In this document: in pieces, positions 19,801-30,356 of the stretch
How the letters are laid out: each line of letters opens with the position of its first letter
How positions within the stretch are numbered: position 1 is the first letter of the stretch
Assembly (NCBI RefSeq): GCF_013201625.1
Contig: NZ_CP053839.1
Span: 2,170,001 to 2,234,000, forward strand
Direction of reading: 5' to 3'
From: Aliarcobacter lanthieri
GTDB lineage: Bacteria > Campylobacterota > Campylobacteria > Campylobacterales > Arcobacteraceae
DNA length: 64,000 nt
Notes under the pieces: generated by a model
The model's database searches: none
Seen by the model: only the letters and a program-made list of their open reading frames with translations
Told to the model about the DNA's origin: nothing
Program-made: the position numbers and the translations under genes

Positions 19801-21657
19801 ATGTTTACTTTTAAGAATATTAACACAAGAAAAAAGTTGCTCTTTTTTCCAATACTATTTATTTTTATTATTTTAAATTTAGGGATAATTTATACATATT
19901 TTAACAATTATGCAATGCAAAGAACAAATATAGCAATAATTGCTGATGGACTTATACAAAAAAATTTAAAAGGGAGAATATCTGTTTATCAGTTTTTAAG
20001 AACTCCAACAAAAGAAAACCAAAATTTAGTTTTAAATACTTTTGATAATTTAAGTTTAGATATATCTAAACTTAAAGGAATTTTAGAAAGTAATGAAAAT
20101 AAAAATATTTGTGATGATATTATTAAACATATCAACGATTATATAAACCTTTTTAAAGATTTTTCAAATGATAGAATAATAAATTATTTAAATCAGGAAC
20201 CAGAGACAAAAGATACAATAGCAAAGATTTCTAAAATGGTAAATATTGGACTAAAACTAGAAGAAGAAATTGTTAGAATAAATAAGAACACTATACAACT
20301 TAGAGATGAAGCATACTCATCTTTAAATATAGATTTATTAATTATAAGTTTTATTGCTATAACTATATTTATATTATTTTCTATATTGATATCTAACTCT
20401 ATTATAAATTCTATTGAAAGTTTTAAAAATGGCTTATTGAAATTCTTTTCTTACTTAAATAGAGAATCACAAGATGTTAGTTTATTAAATATAAATTCAA
20501 AAGATGAATTTGGAGAAATGTCAAAAGTAGTAAATGAAAATATCATAAAAACCAAAAAAGGTATTGAAGAGGATAGAAAATTAATTGATGAAACGATTGC
20601 TGTTCTAAGTGAATTTGAACAAGGTGATTTATGCCAAAGATTAAATCTAAGTGTAAAAAATCCAGCTTTAATGGAGTTAAAATCAATTCTAAATAAAATG
20701 GCTGATAATTTAGAAAATAACATTGATAGTGTTTTGTATATTTTAGAAAAATATAGTAACTACAATTACTTAGATAAAATACCAACATATAATCTTAAAC
20801 AACACCTATTAAAATTAGCAAATGGTGTGAATGTATTAGGTGACTCAATAACACAAATGTTAATTGATAACAAAACAAATGGTTTGACATTAAAAAATAG
20901 TGCTGATATATTACTATCAAATGTAGATACTTTAAATATTTCTTCCAATGAAGCAGCTACAAGTTTAGAAGAGACAGCTGCTTCTTTAGAAGAGATTACA
21001 TCTAATATTAGGAATAATACTGAAAATATTGGAAAGATGGCTATATTATCACATAATGTTACGCTTTCTGCAAATCAAGGAGAAACATTAGCAAATCAAA
21101 CATCATCTGCAATGGATGAGATAAATATACAAGTAAATCTAATAAATGAAGCAATAGGAGTTATAGATAATATAGCATTCCAAACAAATATTCTAAGTTT
21201 AAATGCAGCAGTAGAAGCAGCAACAGCTGGAGAAGCAGGGAAAGGGTTCGCTGTTGTAGCAGGAGAAGTTAGAAATTTAGCAACAAGAAGTGCAGAAGCA
21301 GCAAAAGAGATAAAAGATATTGTTGAAAATGCTACAAAAAAAGCAAATGAAGGAAAAAATATAGCAACAAATATGATTATAGGATATAAGGAGCTAAACT
21401 CAAATATCTTAGAAACAATTAGTTTAATAGATAATATTCAAGTTGCATCAAAAGAACAATTAAGTGGAATTGAACAAATAAATGATGCTGTAAATGAACT
21501 AGATAGACAAACTCAACAAAATGCAATGGTAGCATCACAAGCGCATCATATAGCAGTATCAACTGGTGAAATATCAAAGATAATAGTTGAATATGCTGAT
21601 AAAAATGAATTCATTGGAAAAGATTTAATAAATTTTGAAAGTGGTGGTGGAATATAA
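19801..21657 (+). CDS. Methyl-accepting chemotaxis protein
   Basis: This 618-residue membrane chemoreceptor has a first transmembrane helix at about residues 13-32, a periplasmic helical sensing segment of about 140 residues, a second helix at about 175-198, a HAMP-like region and a long signalling coiled coil. The hairpin tip contains the conserved [23 protein letters not shown]-type core. The signalling half closely resembles the receptor at 49192, so the two are paralogues with different sensors. The ligand is unknown. The last residues are ESGGGI. A 28-bp palindrome follows. Confidence 0.93.
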   Translation: MFTFKNINTRKKLLFFPILFIFIILNLGIIYTYFNNYAMQRTNIAIIADGLIQKNLKGRISVYQFLRTPTKENQNLVLNTFDNLSLDISKLKGILESNENKNICDDIIKHINDYINLFKDFSNDRIINYLNQEPETKDTIAKISKMVNIGLKLEEEIVRINKNTIQLRDEAYSSLNIDLLIISFIAITIFILFSILISNSIINSIESFKNGLLKFFSYLNRESQDVSLLNINSKDEFGEMSKVVNENIIKTKKGIEEDRKLIDETIAVLSEFEQGDLCQRLNLSVKNPALMELKSILNKMADNLENNIDSVLYILEKYSNYNYLDKIPTYNLKQHLLKLANGVNVLGDSITQMLIDNKTNGLTLKNSADILLSNVDTLNISSNEAATSLEETAASLEEITSNIRNNTENIGKMAILSHNVTLSANQGETLANQTSSAMDEINIQVNLINEAIGVIDNIAFQTNILSLNAAVEAATAGEAGKGFAVVAGEVRNLATRSAEAAKEIKDIVENATKKANEGKNIATNMIIGYKELNSNILETISLIDNIQVASKEQLSGIEQINDAVNELDRQTQQNAMVASQAHHIAVSTGEISKIIVEYADKNEFIGKDLINFESGGGI

Positions 21658-21666
21658 GTAGAGTAG

Positions 21667-21694
21667 ATAAAAGCTTAAATATTTAAGCTTTTAT
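21667..21694. terminator. Bidirectional terminator (28-bp palindrome)
   Basis: ATAAAAGCTTAAAT is followed at once by its exact reverse complement. It lies between the convergent chemoreceptor gene and the small hypothetical gene at 21703, with T-rich flanks on both sides. Confidence 0.78.
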
Positions 21695-21702
21695 TATTAA
21701 TT

Positions 21703-22056
21703 TTATACTTCTAACTCAAAAAACTCTTCACTAACTTTCTCATATTTTGCTACTGAACAGCTAATTTTTAATGCATTCTTATAATCTTTAAACTCATCTA
21801 AAAATAGTTTTTTTAATTTCTCAACTTCTGCACTTCTAAAAATAAAATATCCTAGTATTTCTGTTTTTCTTTCACCAGCTTTTTCTATACCAAAACTATC
21901 AAATTTCCAATTTACACCTTTTGAAAAGAAAAAAACTTCACTAATCCTTTTTTCTAATTCATCTCTAACATTTATATTAAACTCTTTTAAATGTATATAA
22001 AAAGCTACATTATAATTGTATTCTGATTGTACTAAGTCATCAATTATTAAACTCAT
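21703..22056 (-). CDS. Conserved-looking hypothetical protein
   Basis: I do not recognise this 117-residue protein. It is acidic, soluble and without a signal peptide, and has an alternating beta/alpha look (AFYIHLKEFN, then KRISEVFFF, then GYFIFRSAEVEKLKKLFLDEFKDYKNALKISCSVAKYE). A Shine-Dalgarno AAGGA lies upstream of the ATG. It has a normal codon pattern for the window, and lies between convergent chemoreceptor and divergent RND efflux genes, which gives no clear hint of function. Confidence 0.7.
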   Translation of the reverse strand: MSLIIDDLVQSEYNYNVAFYIHLKEFNINVRDELEKRISEVFFFSKGVNWKFDSFGIEKAGERKTEILGYFIFRSAEVEKLKKLFLDEFKDYKNALKISCSVAKYEKVSEEFFELEV

Positions 22057-22202
22057 AAAAATTCCTTATATAAAAATTCAATGCGTAATATTAACAATTT
22101 TTAACTACAATACTACTTGTAAAGCATATTCTTGAGTATTGATATTAATATTTAATTAATATAAATATTGTAAAATCCAAAATTCTAATTTCTAGGACAA
22201 TT

Positions 22203-23333
22203 ATGTTTGAAAAATCAAAATTTACTATTTTTATAGCAATAATTTTAATACTTTTTAGTGCATGTGAAAATAAAGACAATAAAAAATTTATACCAAAACC
22301 AGTTGAAGTAGGTTTTATTACTTTAGATAAAGTTCAGTTTGCTTTAGAGCAAGAGTTAAGTGGAAGAGTAAAACCAAAATTTATCTCTGAAGTTCGTCCC
22401 CAAATTACAGGAATTGTTCAAGAACAACTATTTAAAGAAGGAAGCTTTGTAAAAAAAGGTGATATCTTATATAAAATTGATAAATCAACTTATCAAATGG
22501 AGTTCAATCAAGCACAAGCTAGTTTAAATAGTGCAAAAGCAAATCTAATAAGTATTGAAGCAAAACTAAAAAGAGTTGAAGAACTTATAAAGTTTGATGG
22601 AGCTTCAAAACAAGAACTTGATGATACGAAAGCTTCATATTTACAAGCAAAAGCTTTAGTTGAAGAAAAACTTGCAAATTTTGAGAATACAAAAATAAAT
22701 TTACAAAGATGTGAAATAAAAGCACCAATAAGTGGATATATAGGGATATCGACTATTACAAGTGGAGCTTTAGTTTTAGCAAATCAAAGTGATTATTTAA
22801 CAACAATAAAAGATAGTTCAAAAGTATTTGTAGATTTAAATCAATCATATAATGATATTTTAAAATTAAAAAAAGTTCTTCCTACAAATGACTTTAGAAA
22901 TACTTTTGTAACTTTAATTTTAGATGATAATACTATTTACTCTAAAAAAGGAATTTTAGAAAGTAAAGAGCTAGCAGTAGATGAAAATACAGGAACTGTT
23001 ACTTTAAGAGCAGAATTTGAAAATGAAGACAATATTTTACTTTCAGGAATGTATGTAAAAGCAATCATTGAAACCTCATCAAAAGTTGATTCATTTTTAG
23101 TTCCTCAACAAGCTGTTCTAAGAGATCAAAAAGCAAATCCTATAATAACAATATTAGACAAAGATGATGGTATAAAAACAAAAATTATTGAAATTCAAAG
23201 AGCAATAGGAAATAAATGGCTAGTAACTTCAGGAGTAAATGAGAATGATAAAATCATTATAGAAGGATTAAATAAAATTAATGATAAAAGTAAAGTAATC
23301 CCTAAAGACTTGACAGATAAGTATAAGGATTAA
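22203..23333 (+). CDS. RND efflux periplasmic adaptor lipoprotein (AcrA/CmeA/MexA type)
   Basis: This 376-residue membrane-fusion protein links the inner-membrane pump with the outer-membrane channel. A signal peptide with lipobox ILFSAC puts the lipidated Cys at about residue 22. The lipoyl half-motifs (EVRPQITGIVQEQLFKEGSFV and IKAPISGYIG) flank an alpha-helical hairpin at about 95-160, and beta-barrel and membrane-proximal domains follow. It is the first gene of a three-gene operon, and the pump starts 3 bp after its stop. No TetR-type repressor gene is adjacent, unlike many such operons. Confidence 0.93.
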   Translation: MFEKSKFTIFIAIILILFSACENKDNKKFIPKPVEVGFITLDKVQFALEQELSGRVKPKFISEVRPQITGIVQEQLFKEGSFVKKGDILYKIDKSTYQMEFNQAQASLNSAKANLISIEAKLKRVEELIKFDGASKQELDDTKASYLQAKALVEEKLANFENTKINLQRCEIKAPISGYIGISTITSGALVLANQSDYLTTIKDSSKVFVDLNQSYNDILKLKKVLPTNDFRNTFVTLILDDNTIYSKKGILESKELAVDENTGTVTLRAEFENEDNILLSGMYVKAIIETSSKVDSFLVPQQAVLRDQKANPIITILDKDDGIKTKIIEIQRAIGNKWLVTSGVNENDKIIIEGLNKINDKSKVIPKDLTDKYKD

Positions 23334-23336
23334 TAA

Positions 23337-26300
23337 GTGATTGCTAAATTTTTTATATTTCGTCCTATTTTTGCTTGGGTAATTTCGCTAATTATTATGA
23401 TTAGTGGAGTTGTAAGTTTATTTACTCTAGCAGTTGAACAATATCCAGATATTGCTCCACCACAAATAAATATATCTTCTACTTATACAGGAGCTTCAGC
23501 ACAAACTGTTGAAAATAGTGTAACACAAATAATTGAACAACAACTAACAGGACTTGATGGAATGATGTATTTTTCTTCGAGTTCAAGTTCATCTGGAAGT
23601 TCAAGAATAAGAATAACTTTTAAACAAGGAACAAATCCTGATATTGCACAAGTTCAAGTTCAAAATAAAGTTGAACAAATACTATCAAGACTTCCAGAAG
23701 ATGTACAAAGACAAGGAGTAAGAGTTACAAAATCACAAACTGATTTTTTAATGTTGGCTTCTATTTATGATTCTACAGGACAAGCAGATAAAACTGATAT
23801 TTCAGATTTTTTAGTAAGTAATCTTCAAGATAGTATATCAAGAATTGATGGAGTTGGAGAAGTTGCTGTTTATGGTGGACAATATGCAATGAGAATTTGG
23901 TTAGACCCATACAAACTTGAAAAATATGCTCTTATGCCATCAGATGTACAAACTGCAATAAATACTCAAAATTCACAAGCTAGTGCAGGAAGAATTGGGG
24001 CTATGCCTACATTAGATGAACAACAATTAGCTATAACTGTAACTGCAAGAAGTAAATTTAAAACTGTAGATGAATTTGAGAATATTATTTTAAAATCAAA
24101 TTTAGATGGAAGTAATGTAAAAATAAAAGATGTAGCAAGAGTTGAAATAGGAGCTCAAGTTTATAATAACGTTACAGCTTTAAATGGTTTTCCTGCTTCT
24201 GGAATTTCAATTCAACTAGCAAGTGGAGCAAATGCAGTAGCAACTTCAAATAGAGTAAAAGAATTTTTAGAACAAGCAAGAACAATATTACCTCAAGGTT
24301 ATGATATAGCTTATCCACGAGATACAACATCTTTTATTAAAGCTTCAATAAATGAAGTCGTGAAAACTTTAATAGAAGCTATTATTTTAGTTGTTTTAGT
24401 AATGTTTTTATTCTTAAAAAATATTAGATCAACTATTATTCCAGCAATTGCTGTTCCTGTAGTAATATTAGGAACTTTTGCTGTTTTAAATATATTAGGT
24501 TTTACAATAAATACTTTAACAATGTTTGCTTTAGTTCTTGCCATTGGACTTTTAGTTGATGATGCAATTGTTGTTGTTGAAAACGTTGAAAGAAATATGG
24601 TTGAAAAAGGTTTAGACGCAAAAGAAGCTACTATCATTTCTATGAATGAAGTAACAAGTGCTTTAATAGGAATCACAACTGTTTTATCAGTTGTATTTTT
24701 ACCTATGGCATTTTTTAGTGGTTCAACAGGAGTTATTTATAGACAATTTTCTGTTACAATAATATCTGCTATGGTTTTATCCGTAATTGTAGCTTTAACT
24801 TTAACACCTGCCCTTTGTGCAACTATTTTAAAAGCTCATGAGCCAAATAAAAAACATGAAAAAGGTTTTATAGCTTGGTTTGATAAAAAGTTCTCTAACT
24901 TTACTAATAAATATACAAATTTGATAAAAAAGGTTATTTTTGTACCAAAAAGATGGATGTTTTTGTATCTTCTAATAATTATAAGTACTACATATATTTT
25001 TATAAAGCTTCCAACTAGTTTTTTACCCAAAGAAGATCAAGGAAGTTTAATGGTGCAAATTACACTTCCAGTTGGAGCAGTTGCTACAAGAACTGTTGAA
25101 GCTGCTGATATTGTAAGAGACTATTTTTTAAATGAAGAGAAAGACAACTTAAATACTGTATTTACAATAGCAGGATTTAGTAGTAGAAGTAGTGGACAAA
25201 ATACTGGTATGGCATTTGTATCTTTAAAAGACTGGAATGTTAGAAAAGGTCAAGAAAATCATGTTGATAGTATAAGTTCTCGTGCAAAAACAGCTTTTAA
25301 TGATCCAAGTTCTCCATATTTTATAAGAGATGCAAGAGTTATTACAATAAATCCTAGTGTTATACAAGGTTTAGGTTCAAGTGATGGATTTGAATTCCAA
25401 CTTCAAGCAAGTGCAAATATTACAAGAGAAGAGTTAGCACAAGTAAAAGAATCTATTATTGAAGAAGCAGATACTAATCCTCTTGTATCATCTGTTAGAG
25501 CAGATGGAACAGAAGAATCACCTCAATTAAAAATATACTATGATACTCAAAAAGCTCTAGCTTTAGGACTTAATCTAAGAGATATTGACAATACTTTAAG
25601 CGCTGCTTGGGGTGGAATATATGTAAATGATTATATAGATAAAACTAGAGTAAAAAGAGTATATATTCAAGGAGATGCACCTTATAGAAGTGCTCCTGAA
25701 GATTTATATAAATGGAAAGTTAGAAATAGTTCTGGAACAATGACTCCATTTAGTGAATTCTCAAGATTTGCTTGGGAATATGGTCCAGAAGAGCTTACTA
25801 GATTTAATGGTTTTATGTCTTATATGATAGAAGGAAATGCAGCAAACAAAGTTAGTTCTGGAGTTGCAATGGATGAGATGGATAAAATAGCTGATAATAA
25901 TGCAAATGGAACAATGCATACTTATAGTGGAGTTTCTTATGAAGAAAGAACAGCAAGTAACCAATCAATTTTATTATACTCGATTTCTCTTCTAGTAATT
26001 TTCTTATGTCTTGCTGCACTTTATGAAAGTTGGAGTATTCCATTTTCAGTTTTACTTGTAGTTCCTCTAGGAGTTTTTGGAACTGTACTAGCTGTATATT
26101 TTAGAGATTTAAGTAATGATGTATATTTTCAAGTCGCACTTTTAGCTGTTATGGGATTAGCTAGTAAAAATGCAATATTAATAGTAGAATTTATAAATAG
26201 TGCATATAAGAATGGTATGAACCTCTTTGAAGCAACTATTAAAGGTGCCACTTTAAGATTAAGACCAATTATAATGACTTCTTTAGCATTTATTGCTGGT

Positions 26301-26468
26301 ATTATTCCACTTGCTATATCAACTGGAGCAGGAGCAAATAGTAGAATTGCAATAGGTACAGGGATAATTGGTGGAACAGTAAGTGCTACTATACTAGCTA
26401 TAGTTTTTGTACCAATATTTTTTATATTAATTACAAAAATATTTAATAAAGGAGCAAAAAATGATTAA
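23337..26468 (+). CDS. RND multidrug efflux pump, inner-membrane transporter (AcrB/CmeB type)
   Basis: This 1043-residue protein is the proton-driven pump of a tripartite HAE1-type system. The start is GTG at 23337, preceded by AAGGA, and gives the typical N-terminus MIAKFFIFRPIFAWV. The proton-relay acids are in GLLVDDAIVVVEN and the partner Lys in GLASKNAILIVEF of the second half. The two large periplasmic loops and 12 helices are in the expected places. It overlaps the outer-membrane channel gene by 8 bp. Confidence 0.96.
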   Translation: MIAKFFIFRPIFAWVISLIIMISGVVSLFTLAVEQYPDIAPPQINISSTYTGASAQTVENSVTQIIEQQLTGLDGMMYFSSSSSSSGSSRIRITFKQGTNPDIAQVQVQNKVEQILSRLPEDVQRQGVRVTKSQTDFLMLASIYDSTGQADKTDISDFLVSNLQDSISRIDGVGEVAVYGGQYAMRIWLDPYKLEKYALMPSDVQTAINTQNSQASAGRIGAMPTLDEQQLAITVTARSKFKTVDEFENIILKSNLDGSNVKIKDVARVEIGAQVYNNVTALNGFPASGISIQLASGANAVATSNRVKEFLEQARTILPQGYDIAYPRDTTSFIKASINEVVKTLIEAIILVVLVMFLFLKNIRSTIIPAIAVPVVILGTFAVLNILGFTINTLTMFALVLAIGLLVDDAIVVVENVERNMVEKGLDAKEATIISMNEVTSALIGITTVLSVVFLPMAFFSGSTGVIYRQFSVTIISAMVLSVIVALTLTPALCATILKAHEPNKKHEKGFIAWFDKKFSNFTNKYTNLIKKVIFVPKRWMFLYLLIIISTTYIFIKLPTSFLPKEDQGSLMVQITLPVGAVATRTVEAADIVRDYFLNEEKDNLNTVFTIAGFSSRSSGQNTGMAFVSLKDWNVRKGQENHVDSISSRAKTAFNDPSSPYFIRDARVITINPSVIQGLGSSDGFEFQLQASANITREELAQVKESIIEEADTNPLVSSVRADGTEESPQLKIYYDTQKALALGLNLRDIDNTLSAAWGGIYVNDYIDKTRVKRVYIQGDAPYRSAPEDLYKWKVRNSSGTMTPFSEFSRFAWEYGPEELTRFNGFMSYMIEGNAANKVSSGVAMDEMDKIADNNANGTMHTYSGVSYEERTASNQSILLYSISLLVIFLCLAALYESWSIPFSVLLVVPLGVFGTVLAVYFRDLSNDVYFQVALLAVMGLASKNAILIVEFINSAYKNGMNLFEATIKGATLRLRPIIMTSLAFIAGIIPLAISTGAGANSRIAIGTGIIGGTVSATILAIVFVPIFFILITKIFNKGAKND

Positions 26469-27819
26469 AAGAATAATATCTCTATCATTTATAACTTTAT
26501 TTTTTTCTTCTTGTATATCTTTAGCTCCAAAATTAGAAATAAATAAAGAAGATATAGTTCCAAATGAATTAAAAAATAATGAAGATTTATCTGAATATTC
26601 ACAAATAACTCTAGATAATTTTATAGAAGATGAAAGCTTAAAAAGAATTGTAAATCTTGCCTTAAAAAATAACAAAGATATACAAATAGCACTTTTAAAT
26701 ATAGAAGCTTCAAAAGCATTATATAGAATAGAAGAATCTCAATATTTTCCAACACTTGATGCAAGTGGGAACTTTATAAGACAAAAAACAGATTCAGCAA
26801 TATCAAACAACTATAAAGCAAATTTAGGTACTTCTTTTGAACTTGACTTATTTGGAAGAATCAAAAGCTTAAATGATGTAGCAAAAAACAATTTTCTAGC
26901 TACAAAATATGCAAGCCAAACTACAAAATTATCACTTATTTCACAAACAATAAACTCTTATTTAAGCCTTGTATCAAATATCTATAATTTAAAACTATCA
27001 AAAGATATTTTAAAAAATCTTGAAGATGTTTATTCTTTAACACAAAAAAAATATGATATAGGGATAACAAATAAAGAAGATGTTTTAAGTTCATATTCTA
27101 CATTAAAAGATAGTCAAAATGATATTTTAAATTTTGAAACACAAATACAAAAAGATTTAAATTCTTTAGAATTTTTAACATCTTCAAGGATAGATTTAGA
27201 ATCTATAAATGATGATTTTATAAATGAAAAATATCTAAAATTAATATCTACTGGTATATCTTCAAATGTACTTTTTAATAGACCTGATATTTTTGAAGCT
27301 GAATATAATTTGAGATCTAAAAATGCAAATATTGGAGTAGCAAGAGCAGCATTTTTCCCAAGTATTAGTTTAACAGCATCAACAGGATATGCAAGTTCTA
27401 GTTTGTCAAATCTTTTTAGTGGTACAAATATTTGGCAATTTAGTCCAAGTATAAATTTGCCTATTTTTAGTGGTGGAGAAAATATGGCAAAACTTGATTT
27501 GAGTAATACTCAAAAAGAGATTGCTTTAAAAGAGTATCAAAAAGCTATCCAAAATGCTTTTAAAGAAGTAAATGATGCATTAGCAACTAGAAAAAATATA
27601 ACTCAAAGAGTTGAAAATCAAAAAGAGCTTGTTAAATCTTTATTTGATACTTACAATATAGCTTTGAACTCTTATAAAATAGGATATGGAACTTATCTAA
27701 ATATGCTTATTTCTCAAAGAGCTTATATAAATGCACAAAAAAACCTAGTAAAAATCTATCTTGAAGAGTTAGAAAATAGAAATGAACTATTTAAAACTTT
27801 GGGTGGGAATTTGGAGTAG
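26461..27819 (+). CDS. RND efflux outer-membrane channel lipoprotein (TolC/OprM/NodT family)
   Basis: This 452-residue protein completes the tripartite pump. A signal peptide with lipobox FFSSC places the lipid anchor at about residue 18. The duplicated OEP helical repeats are visible, with conserved NRPDIFEAEYNLRSKNANIGVARAAFFPSISL in the second half (quoted as two joined segments around residues 276-305). Length matches OprM/CmeC. Its start lies inside the pump gene, so the two are translationally coupled. Confidence 0.93.
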   Translation: MIKRIISLSFITLFFSSCISLAPKLEINKEDIVPNELKNNEDLSEYSQITLDNFIEDESLKRIVNLALKNNKDIQIALLNIEASKALYRIEESQYFPTLDASGNFIRQKTDSAISNNYKANLGTSFELDLFGRIKSLNDVAKNNFLATKYASQTTKLSLISQTINSYLSLVSNIYNLKLSKDILKNLEDVYSLTQKKYDIGITNKEDVLSSYSTLKDSQNDILNFETQIQKDLNSLEFLTSSRIDLESINDDFINEKYLKLISTGISSNVLFNRPDIFEAEYNLRSKNANIGVARAAFFPSISLTASTGYASSSLSNLFSGTNIWQFSPSINLPIFSGGENMAKLDLSNTQKEIALKEYQKAIQNAFKEVNDALATRKNITQRVENQKELVKSLFDTYNIALNSYKIGYGTYLNMLISQRAYINAQKNLVKIYLEELENRNELFKTLGGNLE

Positions 27820-27864
27820 AAGATGTGTTCTAAATATATAATTTATAACTTTAATAAAAATAAA

Positions 27865-27894
27865 AAAACAATCATTTTTTAAAATGATTGTTTT
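27865..27894. terminator. Bidirectional terminator after the RND operon
   Basis: AAAACAATCATTTT (27865-27878) pairs perfectly with 27881-27894. The hairpin is A-rich on its left and T-rich on its right side and lies between the convergent efflux operon and lipoprotein gene. Confidence 0.82.
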
Positions 27895-27913
27895 AAAAAC
27901 TCATGAGTTTTTA

Positions 27914-29044
27914 TTAATTTAAATAAATTTCAGACCATTTAGATTCTGGCCATTGATTAATATGAGAAGAAATTCTTTTAAGTAAACTAGAAATTCCTTC
28001 TTTAGAATCAAATATCATACCAAAGCCATAGATTATAAGATTATTTTTATTATTTTCACTTAGTACTATTGCAGGAAAAAGATATTCCTCATTTGATATA
28101 GTTCTTTTTCTTTTATCTGAAGAAGCTAATATATCCATTAAAATAAATGCTCCTCCTGCTGCAACACCTGCTCCACTAGAGTGGACATTTCCTTGAGTAT
28201 TTACATTTTTGATTGAATCACTATAAAAATCCTTAATATCATTTACTGAGAAAGTAAATTCTTTTTTATTATTTATAGAGATAAAAATATCTTGTTTTAT
28301 ATTTTTATCTTCTTTTTTTAATTTTTCCAATTCTGCTCCAGAAAATCCTCTTGAAAATGAGAAAGTAATAGTTTTATCTGCATCTTTTGGATTATCAACC
28401 ATTATCCATCCACCTGCTGCAACTTGTCTCTTTATTCTATCTTCAAGTAATTCTCTAGCTTTCTCTCTTGATGTTGTAAAAGATAGTTGTTTATTTTCAA
28501 GTGCTTCATCATTAATATAAACAATAGCTGACATTCCGAAATCATCTCTTAGGTTTGGATTATCATTTAATATACCATAGATATATTCTCTAATATTTAT
28601 AAAATCTTTATATGCTTCTAATGAAGAACTATAAGATTTATCAGCTACTATATAGTTTGATTTTTCATCAACTTTAAATGTAATTCCTTCAATTTTATTA
28701 TTTGAAGTATTTTTAGTACATTTTGATTTCATATCTTTGATAGTAGCTTCTGGATTTTCAACTACACACCATACTTTAGGTACAAAAGTTTGATTATTAT
28801 TGTTTAAATATGTAACTATATTCTTTAAATTATCTTTTACTATTTCAGAGTTTGCATCTTCATAGTAAACTTTTGTATTCTTATTTTGTTCAAGTACAGC
28901 TTCTCTTGGAATATAAACTCCATCTACTTCAGTTGTACCAATTCTTGGATTTAATGCTTCTGCTGTATAATTTACAACTGCACATCCACTTACCAACATA
29001 ATCAATCCAGCAAAAAAAGCTGATTGCATAATTAATCTTTTCAT
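27914..29044 (-). CDS. Hypothetical lipoprotein
   Basis: I do not recognise this 376-residue protein. A signal peptide with lipobox LVSGC puts the anchored Cys at about residue 21. Most of the chain is polar and predicted to lie in the periplasm. A Gly/Ala-rich hydrophobic segment, SGAGVAAGGAFILMDILASS (about residues 291-310), recalls the small amphipathic hairpin of TraT-like or glycine-zipper lipoproteins. A terminator lies downstream, and the gene has no co-directional partner. Confidence 0.72.
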   Translation of the reverse strand: MKRLIMQSAFFAGLIMLVSGCAVVNYTAEALNPRIGTTEVDGVYIPREAVLEQNKNTKVYYEDANSEIVKDNLKNIVTYLNNNNQTFVPKVWCVVENPEATIKDMKSKCTKNTSNNKIEGITFKVDEKSNYIVADKSYSSSLEAYKDFINIREYIYGILNDNPNLRDDFGMSAIVYINDEALENKQLSFTTSREKARELLEDRIKRQVAAGGWIMVDNPKDADKTITFSFSRGFSGAELEKLKKEDKNIKQDIFISINNKKEFTFSVNDIKDFYSDSIKNVNTQGNVHSSGAGVAAGGAFILMDILASSDKRKRTISNEEYLFPAIVLSENNKNNLIIYGFGMIFDSKEGISSLLKRISSHINQWPESKWSEIYLN

Positions 29045-29124
29045 TTTTCTCCTTGTTTTATTTATTAAATAAATTATTATATTTATTATATCTTAATATT
29101 AATTATAATTAATTTTACTATTTG

Positions 29125-30348
29125 CTATACCAAATTCTTCCCAACCAAATACCCACTAGCCCAAGCAAAATGAAGGTTATATCCTCCCCTATTTCCAACT
29201 ATATCTAAAACTTCACCAGCAAAATATAAGTTTTTACATAATTTACTTTCATAAGTTTTATTATCTATTTCAATAGTTCTCACACCTCCACCACTTGCTT
29301 CTGCATGGGAAAAACCTTGTGTATCTATAACTTTTAGTTTCCAAGAGTTAAGCTGATATGCTAAAGCTTTTATCTGTTTTGTATTTAAATCATAAGCTTT
29401 TGTTTCAAGTGGAATTTTACAAATATCTAATAAAACTGGTGCTATTTTATTTGATACAAGACCAGTTAAAATATCTACTGCTTTTTGATTTTCCAAATTT
29501 TTAAACAGAGTTTGTATTTGGTTTGCTAAATCATTTGCATTAACTTTTGGAAAAAAATTTATTCGTAACTCTACATCAAAAAATTGACTTAGAGATAAAA
29601 CTGCTCTTTGAGAAATATCTAAAATAGCAAAACCAGAAACACCATAAGAAGTAAATAAAACATCTCCAAAAATCTCTTGTTCAAAACTACCATTTACATA
29701 CAAACTTACATTACACTCTTTTTTTACACCTTGAAGTTTCCCCTTGTAGCTATTTTGTGTTTGAAGTCCTACTAAAGATGGATAAGTCGGATTTATAGAA
29801 TGTCCGAATTTTGTAGCAAAATCAAGCCCTATTTCACTTGAATTTAATTGAGGAGCTGCTCCAAGACCAGAAGTTATAACAACTTTATCATAGCTTTTAT
29901 ATTCAAGTTCAGCTGTTTTTACTACAAATTTATCTTCTATTTTTTCCAAATCTTGTACAAAATGTTCACAAAATATATTTATGCCCAACTCTTCTAAAGC
30001 TAAGAATAAAAGATTAGTTACCGATTTTGCTTCATTTGAAAGTGGATAAACTTTGCCATTTTCTTTTATATCAAGAAGTAATCCTATGCTTTTACAAAAT
30101 TTTTCAAAAGCTCTAAAATCAAACTCTTTTAAAGCAAAATTTACAAATTCTGGATTTTCACCTATATAATTTTTACTAGAAATTGAAGTATTTGAGATAT
30201 TACATCTTCCATTTCCAGAAGCTAATATCTTTTTACCTATACTTTTATTTGCATCAAAAACATCAATCTCTAAGTTTCTATTCAATCTTTTAGCTGTAAT
30301 TGCAGCCATTATCCCAGAAGCTCCTGCTCCAATTATTGCTATTTTCAA
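29125..30348 (-). CDS. BaiN/HI0933-type FAD-dependent oxidoreductase
   Basis: This flavoprotein of about 407 residues has the N-terminal dinucleotide-binding motif IGAGASGIMAA and the family block GKKILASGNGRCNISN. The C-terminal YFAGEVLDIVGNRGGYNLHFAWASG is the usual FAD-closing segment (residues near 380-402). The start is probably TTG at 30348, because AAGGA sits 5 bases upstream and the reading frame then begins LKIAIIGAG. An upstream in-frame ATG would place extra residues inside the cupin gene. The Shine-Dalgarno overlaps the cupin stop, so the two are coupled. The physiological substrate is unknown. Confidence 0.87.
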   Translation of the reverse strand: MKIAIIGAGASGIMAAITAKRLNRNLEIDVFDANKSIGKKILASGNGRCNISNTSISSKNYIGENPEFVNFALKEFDFRAFEKFCKSIGLLLDIKENGKVYPLSNEAKSVTNLLFLALEELGINIFCEHFVQDLEKIEDKFVVKTAELEYKSYDKVVITSGLGAAPQLNSSEIGLDFATKFGHSINPTYPSLVGLQTQNSYKGKLQGVKKECNVSLYVNGSFEQEIFGDVLFTSYGVSGFAILDISQRAVLSLSQFFDVELRINFFPKVNANDLANQIQTLFKNLENQKAVDILTGLVSNKIAPVLLDICKIPLETKAYDLNTKQIKALAYQLNSWKLKVIDTQGFSHAEASGGGVRTIEIDNKTYESKLCKNLYFAGEVLDIVGNRGGYNLHFAWASGYLVGKNLV

Positions 30349-30356
30349 AATTTTCC

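Noticed and set aside
21628-21657. The chemoreceptor C-terminus ESGGGI as another CysK-docking tail.
   Set aside because: Only the last Gly-Ile matches, and receptors often end in variable Gly/Ser-rich tails, so the similarity to DGAGI is too weak.
24311-26043. Antisense open frames opposite the RND pump gene.
   Set aside because: They are low-complexity shadows of a strongly conserved gene on the other strand and lack ribosome sites.
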